Shown here piece by piece: positions 25,994 to 34,533 of a stretch of 64,000 nt of DNA. A model generated the notes under the pieces. The model was not told where the DNA came from. It did no database searches and saw nothing but the letters and a program-made list of their open reading frames with translations. This DNA is from Aquimarina agarivorans. GTDB taxonomy: Bacteria; Bacteroidota; Bacteroidia; Flavobacteriales; Flavobacteriaceae. A program made the translations under genes and the position numbers. Position 1 is the first letter of the stretch; each line of letters begins with the position of its first letter. The stretch is taken from positions 1 to 64,000 of the forward strand of contig NZ_AFPB01000181.1 in NCBI RefSeq assembly GCF_000218485.1, in the 5' to 3' direction.

Positions 25994-27079
25994 ATGAAAG
26001 ATAAATCGATCAATCTTTTAAACTTTGTTGGCTTAGGTATTTTTGAGCCAGTAGTTAGATTAGCAAGTGGCGAAGAGGTTAAAAAAAACCTTTCGCAGCT
26101 AATGAAAAGTATTGTATTTCCGATACTTTCAATTCTTTTGTTTTTGCTTTTATGGCATGTAGGTGCTAATGCACTTTACAATACAGAAAAAGAATTTAAA
26201 ATTGAATCAGCTCGTGAATCAGGAGGCGAAGCAGCTGTAAAAAGAGAGTTAGCCCGAATTGATTCTGGCGAAAGCTCAATAAACTCGTTACCATCGCCAA
26301 TAGCGGTAGTTGGAGCGTTTAAAACACTAATTGCAGATCACAAAGAAATTAGTGCAAAAAAGTCAGCTTTTTTAGAAAAAACTGCAGCAATGAATGAAAA
26401 GCGCGAAGCCCAAGGTTTGGCGCCAATTACATATACAGGTAGGCCGTCATTTATAGATCAAGTACTCACTAGTTTAAAAACAGTTTTTGCTGGATTCTTT
26501 TTGGCGTTGTTTTTAGCAGTACCTATTGGTATGATTTTAGGGTTGAGTGAATCTTTAAGAGCTTCATTCAACTGGCTCATCCAAATTTTTAAACCAGTAT
26601 CACCCGTAGTTTGGTTTTTATTGGTGTATATGATTGTTAAATCATTAACCCTTACTTATGATGGAGATGTATCTTTTATCATTTCATTTATTGCAGTTGG
26701 ATTATGTGCTATGTGGGCTACATTGGTAAATACTACTTTAGGGGTATCATCAGTGGATCAGGATTACATAAACGTTGCTAAAGTATTGAATTTAAGTGTA
26801 GGTCAAAAGGTGTTTAAAATTGTATTACCATCAGCATTTCCATTAATATTTACAGGTTTACGTATTACGGTTTCTGTGGCTTGGATGGTACTTATCGCTA
26901 TTGAGTTATTATCGCAAAGTCCAGGACTAGGAACATTTGTTTGGGAAGAATTTCAAAATGGAGCAAACGATTCAAATGCAAAAATAATTGCAGCTATGTT
27001 TGTCATCGGTATTATCGGTTTCTTGTTGGATAGGTTAATGTTTTCTGTACAGAAATTAATGACGTTCACTGAAGCTTAA
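25994..27079 (+). CDS. nrtB: ABC transporter nitrate permease NrtB
   Basis: 361 aa. Cytoplasmic N terminus, first helix about residues 37-53, a ~90-residue charged periplasmic loop, then the BPD-type permease core with five helices. The EAA-like loop reads K-V-L-N-L-S-V-G-Q-K-V-F-K-I-V-L-P-S-A, followed by I-A-I-E-L-L and G-L-G-T-F-V-W-E-E-F-Q-N-G, as in NrtB/SsuC-type permeases. It forms the channel with two ATPase subunits. It lies 177 bp after nrtA. Confidence 0.88.
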   Translation: MKDKSINLLNFVGLGIFEPVVRLASGEEVKKNLSQLMKSIVFPILSILLFLLLWHVGANALYNTEKEFKIESARESGGEAAVKRELARIDSGESSINSLPSPIAVVGAFKTLIADHKEISAKKSAFLEKTAAMNEKREAQGLAPITYTGRPSFIDQVLTSLKTVFAGFFLALFLAVPIGMILGLSESLRASFNWLIQIFKPVSPVVWFLLVYMIVKSLTLTYDGDVSFIISFIAVGLCAMWATLVNTTLGVSSVDQDYINVAKVLNLSVGQKVFKIVLPSAFPLIFTGLRITVSVAWMVLIAIELLSQSPGLGTFVWEEFQNGANDSNAKIIAAMFVIGIIGFLLDRLMFSVQKLMTFTEA

Positions 27080-27158
27080 TCGGTTATTAGTTGATCATTT
27101 GTAAGCCGTATGATTGGTTCTTTAAAAAAAGTTAAAAATAAATAACCAATAGGCGAAT

Positions 27159-27175
27159 AACTGATAACTGACAAC
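27159..27175. repeat. Short copy of the AACTGAC/GTCAGTT heptamer repeat
   Basis: AACTGAT-AACTGAC-AAC, about two and a half units, 15 bp before the nrt ATPase start. It is the reverse complement of the array unit at 5812-5846. Confidence 0.6.
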
Positions 27176-27190
27176 CATAAACTAAAATTT

Positions 27191-28054
27191 ATGGCAGCAC
27201 ATATTGAATTAAGAAATGTATCAAAGTCTTATGGAGAAGGTGATGATAGAGTAGAGGTGTTACGAAATATCAATTTAGTAATTGAAGAAGGAGAGTTTGT
27301 AGCAATTGTAGGTTTTTCTGGTAGTGGAAAAACAACGTTAATAAAATTGATTTCTGGATTAGAATTTCCTGATGAAGGAGAGGTGCTTTATAAAGGAGCT
27401 CCTGTGACTGGTCCAAGTTTAGATAGAGGTGTTATCTTTCAGAATTATTCTTTATTGCCGTGGTTAAATGTTAGGAATAATGTAGGAATGGCGGTAAAGG
27501 AAAAATTCAAAAAATGGACTAAAAGTCAGGTAGGATCTCATGTTGAAAAATATGTTGATATGGTAAGTTTATCGCATGCGATAAACAAACTACCTAAAGC
27601 TCTCTCGGGTGGGATGCGCCAAAGGGTGTCAGTTACCAGAGCATTATCTTTAAGCCCTGATGTTATTTTAATGGATGAACCTTTAAGTGCATTAGATGCG
27701 CTTACCAGAGGTACGTTGCAAGATGAAATTTTAAATATTTGGAGTAAGGATAAAAAAACTGCGTTATTAATTACTAATGATGTTGATGAGGGTATTTATA
27801 TGGCTGATCGTATTATACCATTGCGTCCAGGACCAAAGGCAACTCTTGGGCCCATATTTGAAGTAAATATTGAGCGTCCAAGAGATAAAACGGAATTGAA
27901 TAATAACGATAATTTTAAAAAATTACGTAATTCAATTTTGGAATATTTAATTAAAATAGGTTCGGAGCGGGCAGCTAAACTGACTAATGAATATACGTTA
28001 CCTGATTTAAAGCCAATTCCAAAGGGTAGGTTGTTTCAGGGAACAAGAGCTTAA
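27191..28054 (+). CDS. nrtC: ABC transporter ATPase subunit (NrtC-like), H-loop His replaced
   Basis: 287 aa. Walker A G-F-S-G-S-G-K-T-T-L (about residues 43-52), Q-loop I-F-Q-N-Y, signature L-S-G-G-M-R-Q-R-V-S, Walker B V-I-L-M-D-E-P. The switch region reads I-T-N-D-V-D-E-G, where the family normally has T-H-D; the H-loop His is therefore Asn. The C-terminal ~40 residues extend beyond the ATPase core, but the NrtA-like domain of cyanobacterial NrtC is absent. It probably pairs with the second ATPase at 28367-29188. The gene is followed by a tRNA gene on the other strand. Confidence 0.88.
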   Translation: MAAHIELRNVSKSYGEGDDRVEVLRNINLVIEEGEFVAIVGFSGSGKTTLIKLISGLEFPDEGEVLYKGAPVTGPSLDRGVIFQNYSLLPWLNVRNNVGMAVKEKFKKWTKSQVGSHVEKYVDMVSLSHAINKLPKALSGGMRQRVSVTRALSLSPDVILMDEPLSALDALTRGTLQDEILNIWSKDKKTALLITNDVDEGIYMADRIIPLRPGPKATLGPIFEVNIERPRDKTELNNNDNFKKLRNSILEYLIKIGSERAAKLTNEYTLPDLKPIPKGRLFQGTRA

Positions 28055-28100
28055 TGAGCTGTAAAGAGGTAATAAATTTATTTTAAGTATTATTTAAAAT

Positions 28101-28134
28101 AAAAAAATCTCGTAAATAACTATCTACGAGATTT
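28101..28134 (-). terminator. Terminator of tRNA-Gly
   Basis: Stem AAATCTCGTA/TACGAGATTT with a T run on the minus strand, starting 7 bp from the tRNA 3' end. A further AT-rich inverted repeat (28079-28103) adjoins it and could slow nrt transcription in the other direction. Confidence 0.85.
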
Positions 28135-28140
28135 GTTTCG

Positions 28141-28213
28141 AGCGGGAGACCAGGTTCGAACTGGCGACATTCAGCTTGGAAGGCTGACGCTCTACCAACT
28201 GAGCTACTCCCGC
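28141..28213 (-). tRNA. tRNA-Gly (anticodon TCC)
   Basis: 73 nt without an encoded CCA. Acceptor stem GCGGGAG/CTCCCGC, D arm GCTC-AGTTGGTA-GAGC, anticodon arm TCAGC-CTTCCAA-GCTGA, T loop TTCGAAC. The anticodon TCC reads GGA/GGG glycine codons. It lies between two nrt ATPase genes and is transcribed against them. Confidence 0.96.
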
Positions 28214-28238
28214 ATACGCTTATATAATTAAGCGGTTG

Positions 28239-28246
28239 CAAAAATA
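28239..28246 (-). promoter_or_regulatory. tRNA-Gly promoter -7 box
   Basis: TATTTTTG on the minus strand, 26 bp upstream of the tRNA 5' end, matching TAnnTTTG. It shows that the tRNA has its own promoter inside the nrt locus. Confidence 0.6.
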
Positions 28247-28366
28247 CACTTTTTCTTCAATTTTAAAGGAGAAAACAAACTTTATTTGATAAAAAGTATA
28301 ACAAGCAGTTTAATAAGTCAATTGTAAGTTTTTTATACTTTTTATAAAAATTTAAAGACACTAAAA

Positions 28367-29188
28367 ATGGCAGAAACAACAATAAATAAAGAATCTCGAA
28401 TAGATAATGGTTTATTTAGCAACGAGATTATGTTAGATATAAATCAATTAACTAAAATATACCCTACTCCTAAAGGAGATTATGTTGTTTTAGATGATTT
28501 GGATTTAAAAGTAAAAAGAGAAGAGTTTATTTCAATTATTGGGCATTCAGGTTGTGGTAAAAGTACCTTGTTAACAATGATTGCTGGGTTAAATGAAATT
28601 TCCAGAGGAACCATTGTTGCCGATAATACCACGGTAACTGGTCCTGGTCCTGATAGGGGTGTAATTTTTCAATCTCCTAGTTTATTACCTTGGTTAAGTG
28701 CTTATGACAATGTAATGCTTGGTGTAAAGCAAGTATTTGCGCACGGAACTAAAAAAGACCGCGATGATATTGTAAAGTATTACTTGGCTAAAGTTGGTTT
28801 GGAAGATGCAATGTTTAAAAAAGCCAAAGACCTTTCACAAGGAATGCAGCAACGTGTGGGTATTGCTCGTGCTTTTGCATTAAAACCTAAAGTATTATTA
28901 TTGGATGAGCCTTTTGGAATGTTGGATTCATTAACTAGAGGTGAATTACAGGATGTATTGGTTGAAGTTTGGAATCAGGAAAAAATTACTGCAATTATGA
29001 TCACGCATGATGTTGATGAATCTATTTTATTAGCTGACCGTGTTATTATGATGACTTCAGGTCCTAGAGCTAAAGTGGGTGATATCCTAGAAATTGATTT
29101 TGAACGTCCTCGTAATCGTGCAGAATTAATTGAGCATCCAGATTATTACAAATACCGTGAGCATTTAATTAATTTCTTAGAACATTAA
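28367..29188 (+). CDS. nrtD: ABC transporter ATPase subunit (NrtD-like)
   Basis: 273 aa. Walker A G-H-S-G-C-G-K-S-T-L (about residues 63-72), Q-loop I-F-Q-S-P, signature L-S-Q-G-M-Q-Q-R-V-G (third position Gln rather than Gly), Walker B V-L-L-L-D-E-P, intact H-loop I-T-H-D-V-D-E-S. It is the canonical-switch partner of the first ATPase. The 312-bp gap with an opposing tRNA raises the question of whether it is transcribed from its own promoter; I find no clear TAnnTTTG box in front of it. Confidence 0.9.
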   Translation: MAETTINKESRIDNGLFSNEIMLDINQLTKIYPTPKGDYVVLDDLDLKVKREEFISIIGHSGCGKSTLLTMIAGLNEISRGTIVADNTTVTGPGPDRGVIFQSPSLLPWLSAYDNVMLGVKQVFAHGTKKDRDDIVKYYLAKVGLEDAMFKKAKDLSQGMQQRVGIARAFALKPKVLLLDEPFGMLDSLTRGELQDVLVEVWNQEKITAIMITHDVDESILLADRVIMMTSGPRAKVGDILEIDFERPRNRAELIEHPDYYKYREHLINFLEH

Positions 29189-29203
29189 GATAAATAGTTG
29201 ATT

Positions 29204-29282
29204 ATCCCGTTAGTGTTTTTAGTTAAAATTTTCATGATAGTAGCAAACGCTTTATAAGTTAGAAATCTGACGGGATTTTTTT
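29204..29282 (+). terminator. Long-loop terminator after the nrt ATPase gene
   Basis: A 10-bp stem ATCCCGTTAG/CTGACGGGAT (one wobble) with a ~53-base loop, followed by seven T's, 15 bp after the stop codon. Confidence 0.7.
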
Positions 29283-29392
29283 AAATAACTAAGTATGTAA
29301 ATAGATCTATTTTTTTTTATTATTTACTACTCTATAAGTTAAGAATATAATAGCTTAGCTAGCCAATTTGGGTTATCATATTTTAAGTCTGT

Positions 29393-29428
29393 ACCAATGC
29401 GAACCTTTTTGATTGCGTTGGTTTTTTT
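29393..29428 (+). terminator. Orphan hairpin with T run
   Basis: ACCAATGC...GCGTTGGT (one wobble) followed by seven T's in the non-coding stretch between nrtD and moeA. No ORF precedes it, so it may be a second nrt terminator or the end of a short RNA. Confidence 0.5.
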
Positions 29429-29905
29429 ATGTCCTTTGTTTGGTTTGGTATTTTTTTTACTTCAAGTAGCTAAGGCTTAAGGCTGAAGATCTTATAAAAA
29501 GTTAAATACGTTATATTGATACAAGAATGTAGAATGGAGGTATTAAAACTATGTTTGTGATTACTTCATTTTACAAGTCATTTATTTATACGCCTGAAGT
29601 AGTGGGCGTGACCAATAAAGTAAAAATATAACTGATACTTCCTATTTCTAAAACGTTACTATCTGTTTAATTACGATTTTTTTTTTGCAATTAGCTCAGT
29701 TTCATTTTTAGAATAACTGATAGTATAAAAGTTTATTAATAAATGATTTCTATAGAAAATTACTGTTATTAAAAGCGAGTAATTTGCAGTTTATTTTACA
29801 TATATCCATCTAATTACGCTGTTTATGTATATAATTTTGTGTAAAATGATTGATTTTTTAAATTTTAATAAAAAATAAGAAAATAGTTAAATACTTATTT
29901 TTTAT

Positions 29906-29927
29906 TAAGTATTAATGCGTAATTTTG
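29906..29927 (+). promoter_or_regulatory. Nitrate-region palindrome with -7 box and no ORF downstream
   Basis: TAAGTA-TTAA-TGCGTA (29906-29921) overlaps a plus-strand -7 box TAATTTTG (29920-29927), centred near -20 of the inferred start as in the other promoters. Two TACGTA motifs follow (29937-29942, 29949-29954). No plus-strand gene lies downstream before the end of moeA on the other strand. Confidence 0.6.
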
Positions 29928-29933
29928 AGATAG

Positions 29934-30055
29934 ATTTACGTATAAGATTACGTAAGAAAAATACTATAAAATAGTATCCCTGTTTATTAGAATATTGTTA
30001 GTATTCAAAATAGTTAAGCTTTGACTCGTTTTGCAACAGGGATACTTGTTTTTTT
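29934..30055 (+). ncRNA. Candidate small RNA controlled by the nitrate-region palindrome
   Basis: From the inferred start after the -7 box, the RNA would contain a small hairpin TTACGTA/TACGTAA, a second ATACTA/TAGTAT, and a 12-bp stem AGTATCCCTGTT/AACAGGGATACT (about 29975-30046). It ends in a T-rich tail (G-T7-ATT). The last stem is symmetrical and could instead, or also, terminate moeA. No Rfam family is recognised. The call rests on promoter, operator and terminator geometry only. Confidence 0.35.
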
Positions 30056-30056
30056 A

Positions 30057-31231
30057 TTATTTAGGAAGTAAAATCACTTCTACTTTTTCAAATGATTTGA
30101 TAAAATTAGTGTTTTCAGGTATAAAAACCAAAGCATTCGCATTGTTGAAGCCCTGAATCATTGCAGAGCTTTGATAGCCTACTATTTCCACATTTTTTTT
30201 GTTACTATTGCTTTTAAAAATTGAGCTCGTACGCCTTTTACTTGGTAGTCATGACTTATTATCTTTTCTGTTTTGGGTAAATGAATTTGATGGTGTTGAG
30301 AAAAATTTCGTAGTAATGGAAGGGCATAAATATAAAAGCAAGTTAATGCTGAAGCAGGATTTCCCGGTAAGGCAAAAATATAAGTATGGTCTTTTTTTCC
30401 AAAAAATAGCGGCTTGCCAGGTTTCTGTTTGATTTTGTAAAAAATTTCAGTCGTGTTCAAATTTCTTAAAGCTTTTCCTACAAAATCATAATCTCCTACC
30501 GATATTCCACCGCTCACTAAAACAAAATCATTTTCAGCAATTACTTTACTCAATAAATCTTTAGTACTTTGATAATCATCTTTTACTTTATAAATACTGT
30601 AATCATGAATGTGATCATTTTCTAATGTAGTACTCAGTAGTATGGAATTACTTTCGTATATTTTACCTGCTGGAAGTGTTTTTCCTGGAGTAACAAGTTC
30701 GCTACCAGTTATTACAATGCCAACTTTAGGTTTTGGATAAACGTTTAGTTCGGCGATGCCCAAGCTGGCCAAAAAACTTAATTTTGATGGGGTTAACTTA
30801 CTTCTTTCTGCCAAAGCAAGTGCTCCTTTTTTTATTTGTTCTCCTAAAGGGCGAATATTTTGTTCGTCAACAGGTGGTTCTTGCACTTGTAAGGCTCCTT
30901 TAACAACTTCGGTTTTTTCTTGCATAATTACTGCGTTGGCACTGTTAGGTACAGCAGCTCCAGTAAATATACGAACAGCATCTCCTACATTTAGTTGTAC
31001 ATCAGCAGCGTCTCCCGCTTTTATTTCGCCAATTATATTGTAAATATTTGTTTCATTAGTGTTTACGGCGTAACCATCCATTGCAGATTGCCTAAATGGG
31101 GGCATATTTATCAAAGCATGCACATTTTCAGCGGTAGTATAATTTAAGCATTTTGAAATAGGTAGCCTTATTGGAGTAGCTTTTTGTTTGTGAGCTTCTA
31201 TTTTTTGTAAAGCTTCAGCAACTGAAATCAT
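30057..31231 (-). CDS. moeA: Molybdopterin molybdenumtransferase MoeA, with an apparent frameshift
   Basis: The uninterrupted frame (ending at 30182) gives domains I-III: N-terminal M-P-P-F-R-Q-S-A-M-D-G-Y-A, G-A-A-V-P-N-S-A-N-A-V-I-M-Q-E, K-V-G-I-V-I-T-G-S-E-L, G-G-I-S-V-G-D-Y-D and L-P-G-N-P-A-S-A. It then ends abruptly after K-A-I-V-T-K-K. At that point there is an A8 run (plus 30183-30190); one more A would continue into V-E-I-V-G-Y-Q-S-S-A-M-I-Q-G-F-N-N-A-N-A, the expected C-terminal domain IV, ending at 30057. MoeA inserts molybdate into molybdopterin. An error in the consensus, transcript slippage or a true mutation would all fit. M-I-S-V-A-E-A-L at 31231 is the likely start (31258 also possible). 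Confidence 0.88.
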
Positions 31232-31258
31232 GGTATAATTTTTTGTAAAAATACGCAA

Positions 31259-31591
31259 TGCTATGCATAACTTAAACAGACTAGATATTGAATTTTTTTT
31301 CTAGTGCAATGTTGATATGTCAATAATTAAAGGTACTGAGGTGTAAAGTTATTTTTTTGTGCTTAAGGCTACTCTAACGTGAATAAAATATTAATAGCTA
31401 TTTCACAGTACGGATTAAAATTAGTAGCTACAAAATAATAAAGTGCGAATTTGCTTTGTATTTTTTTATTACACTTTGGGGCGAAATGTTGCTACTAAAG
31501 TTGAGCAATACAAACAAAAACGCACTTGTTTTAGGTTAAGTTTTTTATGGGGTAAATGAGCAATAAAAACGTTAGTTTTTTGAAGAGGTGA
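31259..31591. other. Intergenic region, no gene seen
   Basis: 333 bp upstream of moeA and downstream of a minus-strand gene. It probably contains the moeA promoter. No palindrome of the nitrate type and no terminator-like hairpin were found. Confidence 0.45.
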
Positions 31592-32422
31592 TTAAAATCC
31601 TGAAGCACAGTTAGAAAAAAGTAACATAGCCTTTTCAGATATTTCATTTAATTTTTCGGTATATCTGAATTTAGTATCGTTTAACTTTTCAACTTTTAGT
31701 TGTTGTTGAGTAAAGGTGTAGTTTTGTTTTGCGGCTCTATAAGCTTGTTCGCAGCCAAGCGTTTTGGCTAATTTGGTGTAAGCACTTTCAATTTGAGCTA
31801 AGGCAGCTTCGGCGTTTGATTTTATAGATAATTGTTTTTGTAATTCTAAATGTTTTTCCTGTTTAAGTTTTAGCTCTTCTTGTTTTTTTAATTCAAGCTT
31901 TTGTTTTAGCTCTTTTTGAAGTCTAACTAGTTCTTCCTGCTCTGCCAATAATTCATCCCGTTCAGCGGCTATGTTGTCAAAATCATCATCGTAGCTATTG
32001 TCAGCTACTGCAAAGTTGTCCAAAGATTCACTTCTGTTTTTGTATTTGGAAACGTCTGTGTTAGCACATATGGATAATGCATCGATCATTTTTTTAGCTT
32101 TTTCTCTAGCTCTTTTGGCGTAAAAACGACTGCGTTCCCAAGTATTTTCTTCCAAAGATTTTTCAGCGGCTACAATTCCTTCGTAAGCATAATTTGAAGC
32201 ATCATTACAACCACAATTTGCAGTTACTTGTTCAACTTCACTCAACGTTTCAATAGCTTTTTCAGTCCATTCTTGGACATGATCCGTATTGGTAGCCTCG
32301 TAGGCGTTGTTTGTATGTGCTACACTATAGTTAGCTGCACTAAAGGCATCATTACATTCCGATTGGCTGTAAATATTTACAAAAAAAAGTAGACTAATGA
32401 TTAAAATTGAAAAATTTTTCAT
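31592..32422 (-). CDS. Secreted coiled-coil protein of unknown function
   Basis: 276 aa. Signal peptide M-K-N-F-S-I-L-I-I-S-L-L-F-F-V-N-I-Y-S-Q. The rest is mostly alpha-helical. Residues ~40-120 are rich in Ala/Glu with several Cys (C-G-C near 70, C near 117 and at the end), and a strongly charged coiled coil (E-E-Q-E-E-L-V-R-L-Q...K-Q-E-E-L-K-L-K-Q-E) spans about 150-205. I do not recognise a family. It stands alone with its own flanking non-coding DNA. Confidence 0.7.
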   Translation of the reverse strand: MKNFSILIISLLFFVNIYSQSECNDAFSAANYSVAHTNNAYEATNTDHVQEWTEKAIETLSEVEQVTANCGCNDASNYAYEGIVAAEKSLEENTWERSRFYAKRAREKAKKMIDALSICANTDVSKYKNRSESLDNFAVADNSYDDDFDNIAAERDELLAEQEELVRLQKELKQKLELKKQEELKLKQEKHLELQKQLSIKSNAEAALAQIESAYTKLAKTLGCEQAYRAAKQNYTFTQQQLKVEKLNDTKFRYTEKLNEISEKAMLLFSNCASGF

Positions 32423-32590
32423 GCTATTAGGTTGATTTAATTTTATTTGTGTTTTACAAAGATAATATAATTTTGCATTTAATCGAATAAAAATGCTTTT
32501 AATCCATTATTTAATATGTTAAAATTTTCCAAAAAATAATTTAACTTACTTTAACTTAGTAGTTAATTTTATAATAAGTATATTTAAATT

Positions 32591-33100
32591 ATGAGATCAG
32601 CCATAGTATCAGCAATCAATCAACATTTAAATCAAGCTAGTTTATTACTAGATGTAATTACTAATCAACAATATACTGATGAGAGTGTAGGCCCTTATTA
32701 CTCAAGTGTTGGCTCGCACCTTCGACATACTCTTGACTTTTTTAATTGCGTTATTGACGGTTTGGATCATAATCAAATTGACTTAACGGCTCGTAAACGG
32801 CAAGAAGAGGTGGCTACTGATAAAGAAGTTGCTAAATTGCATATTGCAAGAATTCAAGAAACTCTTGTAAGTTTTTTGGATATAAATACCGATTATCTGC
32901 TACATGTTACCGATAATCTAGGGCAAGGGAATGTAACAGTCAATTATACACTTGACAGTATTATGGCGCACGCAAACAGTCACGCAGTGCATCATTTTGC
33001 AACTATAGGGTATGTTTTGCATCAATTAAATGTGGAACATACCATAAAAGGTTTTGGATACAATCCTACAACGCCAATAGAAAAAAGAAAGGGGATTTAA
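32591..33100 (+). CDS. DinB-like four-helix protein
   Basis: 169 aa. Metal-ligand-like histidines are placed as in DinB/YfiT proteins: H-L-R-H-T-L-D-F-F near residue 40, and S-I-M-A-H-A-N-S-H-A-V-H-H-F-A near 130-140. These are divalent-metal proteins, often thiol-dependent transferases or of unknown role. The final 4 bp overlap the end of a convergent small membrane-protein gene. Confidence 0.75.
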   Translation: MRSAIVSAINQHLNQASLLLDVITNQQYTDESVGPYYSSVGSHLRHTLDFFNCVIDGLDHNQIDLTARKRQEEVATDKEVAKLHIARIQETLVSFLDINTDYLLHVTDNLGQGNVTVNYTLDSIMAHANSHAVHHFATIGYVLHQLNVEHTIKGFGYNPTTPIEKRKGI

Positions 33101-33327
33101 TCAAAAAAACTTTTTAGCATAAGATTCAATCCTTTTAATATAAGGAATATGGCTAAAAACATGATCAGGACTCCTGGTATAAGTACGACTAAAAACCAAG
33201 GGTGATCTTTATTCATAAAAGCATTATATACAATTACTGGCCCCAAGGCAATAGCGCCTAAAGCCATTACTAAGGTTTTTACGCCTTTTGCCAGTAATTC
33301 TTTGTTGGTTTTTTTTTGATTTTGCAT
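33097..33327 (-). CDS. Small two-helix membrane protein (DUF6095-like)
   Basis: 76 aa. Two hydrophobic helices (about residues 14-34 and 43-66) with a short loop (N-K-D-H-P-W-F) between them. It is recognisable as a small conserved Bacteroidetes membrane protein, but its function is unknown. It begins 2 bp after the murQ stop, so it is in the murQ operon. Confidence 0.7.
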   Translation of the reverse strand: MQNQKKTNKELLAKGVKTLVMALGAIALGPVIVYNAFMNKDHPWFLVVLIPGVLIMFLAIFLILKGLNLMLKSFFD

Positions 33328-33329
33328 AG

Positions 33330-34139
33330 TTATTTTAGGGATTCTAGTGCTTTTCTTACATTACCATATTTACTAATAAGTTTTTTTGCTTCAATGTGTG
33401 GGATATTTGCAGTATCTACAAGCATTTGAATGGCTCTTTCCACTAATTTGTCGTTGCTTAGTTGCATATCAACCATTCGGTTTCCTTTTATTTTGCCAAG
33501 TAATACCATTGTGGCAGTTGAAATCATATTTAAGGTCATTTTTTGAGCGGTACCCGCTTTCATCCTGGAGCTGCCAGTCACAAATTCAGGACCTACGTTA
33601 ATTTCAATAGGGAATTGCGCTTCTAACGCAAGTGGACTATCAGGATTGCAAGTAATGCAAGCAGTAGTTATTTGATTGTTATTGCATTTTTTTAATGCAT
33701 GAATCACATAAGGCGTTGTACCCGATGCAGCAATACCTATAACAATATCTTTAGAGGTTATTTTTTTTTGTTGAAGATCTAACCACCCCTGAATGATATC
33801 ATCTTCGGCATTTTCAACAGCTTTTCTAATAGCGGTATCTCCACCAGCAATTAAACCTTGTACCAATTCGTGAGAAACACCAAAAGTAGGTGGGCACTCG
33901 CTAGCATCTACAACACCCAGTCGGCCACTGGTACCTGCACCAATATAAAAAATTCGCCCCTCTTGCTTTAGCAAAAGCGCAGCGCGTTCAATAACACTAC
34001 TAATTTGAGGAAGTGCTTTTTCAACCGCAAAGGCAACAGTTTTATCTTCATTATTTATACTCTTTATCAACTCAAGAGCAGTCATGTGCTCTAAATTTGA
34101 ATAATTGGATTCTTGCTCTGTTATTTTTTTAAAAGACAT
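33330..34139 (-). CDS. murQ: N-acetylmuramic acid 6-phosphate etherase
   Basis: 269 aa. It cleaves the lactyl ether of MurNAc-6-phosphate during cell-wall recycling. The SIS-domain sugar-phosphate motif I-G-A-G-T-S-G-R-L-G-V-V-D-A-S-E-C-P-P-T-F-G is diagnostic, as are I-A-A-S-G-T-T-P-Y-V and G-S-S-R-M-K-A-G-T-A-Q-K. Length is slightly short for the family (about 300 aa in E. coli) because the C-terminal part is trimmed. Confidence 0.95.
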   Translation of the reverse strand: MSFKKITEQESNYSNLEHMTALELIKSINNEDKTVAFAVEKALPQISSVIERAALLLKQEGRIFYIGAGTSGRLGVVDASECPPTFGVSHELVQGLIAGGDTAIRKAVENAEDDIIQGWLDLQQKKITSKDIVIGIAASGTTPYVIHALKKCNNNQITTACITCNPDSPLALEAQFPIEINVGPEFVTGSSRMKAGTAQKMTLNMISTATMVLLGKIKGNRMVDMQLSNDKLVERAIQMLVDTANIPHIEAKKLISKYGNVRKALESLK

Positions 34140-34533
34140 ATATGCAAAGGTATTTAACCTTTTATAAATACGTTGATGCTTCGTGTAAATTTTCGAAATT
34201 GTGCTTGTAATTTTTTTTAATTTCTTTTACTCATATTGAAAAGATGCTACACGAAAAACATTAAATAACAATCGGTATCATACTTTTTTGATTTTCAAAT
34301 TTTTAAAAACATTTCATTAATAAAGGGACATTTTTTCTGTAAATAAATAGAAAATAATTAAATTAAAGATTGTAACAATTTGATTTGTAGGGGCTGTTTT
34401 TTATACCTTAAGTGAAATGGTTATTATTTTTAAAATTTCAAATGCTAGTGATTTTGAGTAAATTTTTTGGGGTGTAGCATTTATACCTTTTTAAAATAAT
34501 GCGCTTTAAGTTGAAATTATTTGCTTTGAATTA
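34140..34533. other. Intergenic region, no gene seen
   Basis: 394 bp, very AT-rich, upstream of murQ and beyond the DUF4249 stop. Contents are presumably the murQ promoter. No repeat or clear terminator was found. Confidence 0.45.

Noticed and set aside
28141-28213. tRNA-Gly as the attachment site of an integrated element
   Set aside because: No integrase, no partial tRNA repeat and no foreign-looking cargo was seen around it.
29189-30056. A degraded nitrate-reductase gene between nrtD and moeA
   Set aside because: No reading frame gives molybdopterin-oxidoreductase-like motifs; the sequence is AT-rich and non-coding throughout.
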